From Immundisolibacteraceae bacterium (GTDB taxonomy: Bacteria > Pseudomonadota > Gammaproteobacteria > Immundisolibacterales > Immundisolibacteraceae), in the NCBI GenBank assembly GCA_016763355.1, contig JAESTY010000249.1, positions 1 to 5,412 of the forward strand: DNA of 5,412 nucleotides, read 5' to 3'. This document shows positions 4,933-5,412 of the stretch, piece after piece. The notes under the pieces were generated by a model. That model was not told the origin of the DNA. It saw only the letters and a list, made by a program, of their open reading frames with translations, and made no database searches. How positions within the stretch are numbered: position 1 is the stretch's first letter; each line of letters begins with the position of its first letter. Made by a program: the position numbers and the translations under genes.

Positions 4933-5412
4933 ATGACTGACTTTCACTCGATTGAAATGACTGGTATTGATGGTCAATCAATGCCGTTATCTACCTTTAA
5001 AGGCCAGGTAGTGCTGCTGGTCAACGTTGCCAGCAAATGTGGTTTAACCCCGCAATACTCTGGCCTGCAGCAGCTGCATGACCAGTACGGTGATCAGGGT
5101 TTCAGTGTGGTCGGCCTGCCCTGTAATCAGTTCGGTGGCCAGGAGCCCGGCAGCGAAGCCGAGATAGTTGAGTTTTGTGAAACCAAGTATTCGGTGAACT
5201 TCCCGATGACGGCAAAAATTGAGGTCAACGGCGATGGTCGCCACGGACTCTATGATCAGCTAGTTGGTGATTCAGCGAGTTTCCCCGGCGATATCACCTG
5301 GAATTTTGAGAAGTTTCTGGTCGGTAAAGACGGTGCCGTCATTCAACGTTTTGGCCCTAAAACCGCTCCCGATGACGCTGAATTAGTCGCAGCGATTGAA
5401 GCTGCGCTGAAG
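4933..5412 (+). CDS. Glutathione peroxidase family protein (thiol peroxidase), 3' end cut by window
   Basis: One hundred and sixty codons are open to the window edge with no stop, close to the usual length of about 160, so only a few residues should be missing. The enzyme reduces peroxides in the cytoplasm. Visible motifs are VNVASKCGLTPQY (30-42) with the peroxidatic Cys36, LPCNQFGGQEPG (62-73) with Gln70, and WNFEKFLV (123-130) with Trp123 and Asn124, which together complete the Cys-Gln-Trp-Asn catalytic set. Cys82 (EFCE) lies where thioredoxin-dependent members carry their resolving cysteine, so the true reductant is probably thioredoxin rather than glutathione. It resembles E. coli BtuE but lacks that protein's insertion before the WNF motif. 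It may stand as its own transcription unit. Nothing ties it functionally to the neighbouring protease. Confidence 0.93.
   Translation, partial: MTDFHSIEMTGIDGQSMPLSTFKGQVVLLVNVASKCGLTPQYSGLQQLHDQYGDQGFSVVGLPCNQFGGQEPGSEAEIVEFCETKYSVNFPMTAKIEVNGDGRHGLYDQLVGDSASFPGDITWNFEKFLVGKDGAVIQRFGPKTAPDDAELVAAIEAALK

Overview
The window most resembles a chromosomal segment of a gammaproteobacterium, possibly a marine or otherwise environmental one. This is inferred from the kinds of proteins encoded, GC content a little above 50% by eye, clear Shine-Dalgarno sites and tight same-strand gene packing. There is no sign of insertion sequences, phage genes, CRISPR arrays, rRNA or tRNA. All confidently called genes are on the + strand.

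Left part (1-391): a regulatory region. At the very edge a reading frame on the - strand has coding-like composition and may be the start of a divergent gene, but its start is not settled. The rest holds several short inverted repeats, two A5 tracts 11 bp apart, and a plausible sigma70 promoter (280-308). A 13-bp palindrome (296-308) lies over the -10 box of that promoter.

Catabolic block (392-2922): an alpha/beta-hydrolase of the meta-cleavage-product (C-C bond) hydrolase type, then hpaH (2-oxohept-4-ene-1,7-dioate hydratase family), then hpaI (4-hydroxy-2-oxoheptanedioate aldolase family). Together they read as the last steps of an aromatic ring meta-cleavage route: hydrolyse the ring-fission product, hydrate the dienoate, and split the product to pyruvate plus an aldehyde. 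The mix is unusual. HpaH and HpaI belong to the homoprotocatechuate pathway, which uses a dehydrogenase and a decarboxylase rather than a C-C hydrolase. No dioxygenase, dehydrogenase or isomerase is visible. A strong hairpin lies between the hydrolase and hpaH.

Envelope block (3039-4852): a secreted SH3-domain protein is translationally coupled (ATGA overlap) to a secreted M48 zinc metalloprotease carrying a C-terminal peptidoglycan-binding domain and a strongly acidic tail. These two probably act together in the periplasm. The SH3 gene contains a run of eight G, where slippage would truncate the protein.

Right edge (4933-5412): a glutathione peroxidase family gene with its catalytic residues intact, running off the end of the window just before its expected stop codon.

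I see no strong evidence of a wholly new system. The points most worth following are the hybrid catabolic trio, a five-residue glycine-rich insertion in the aldolase, the acidic-aromatic tail of the protease, and the G8 tract.
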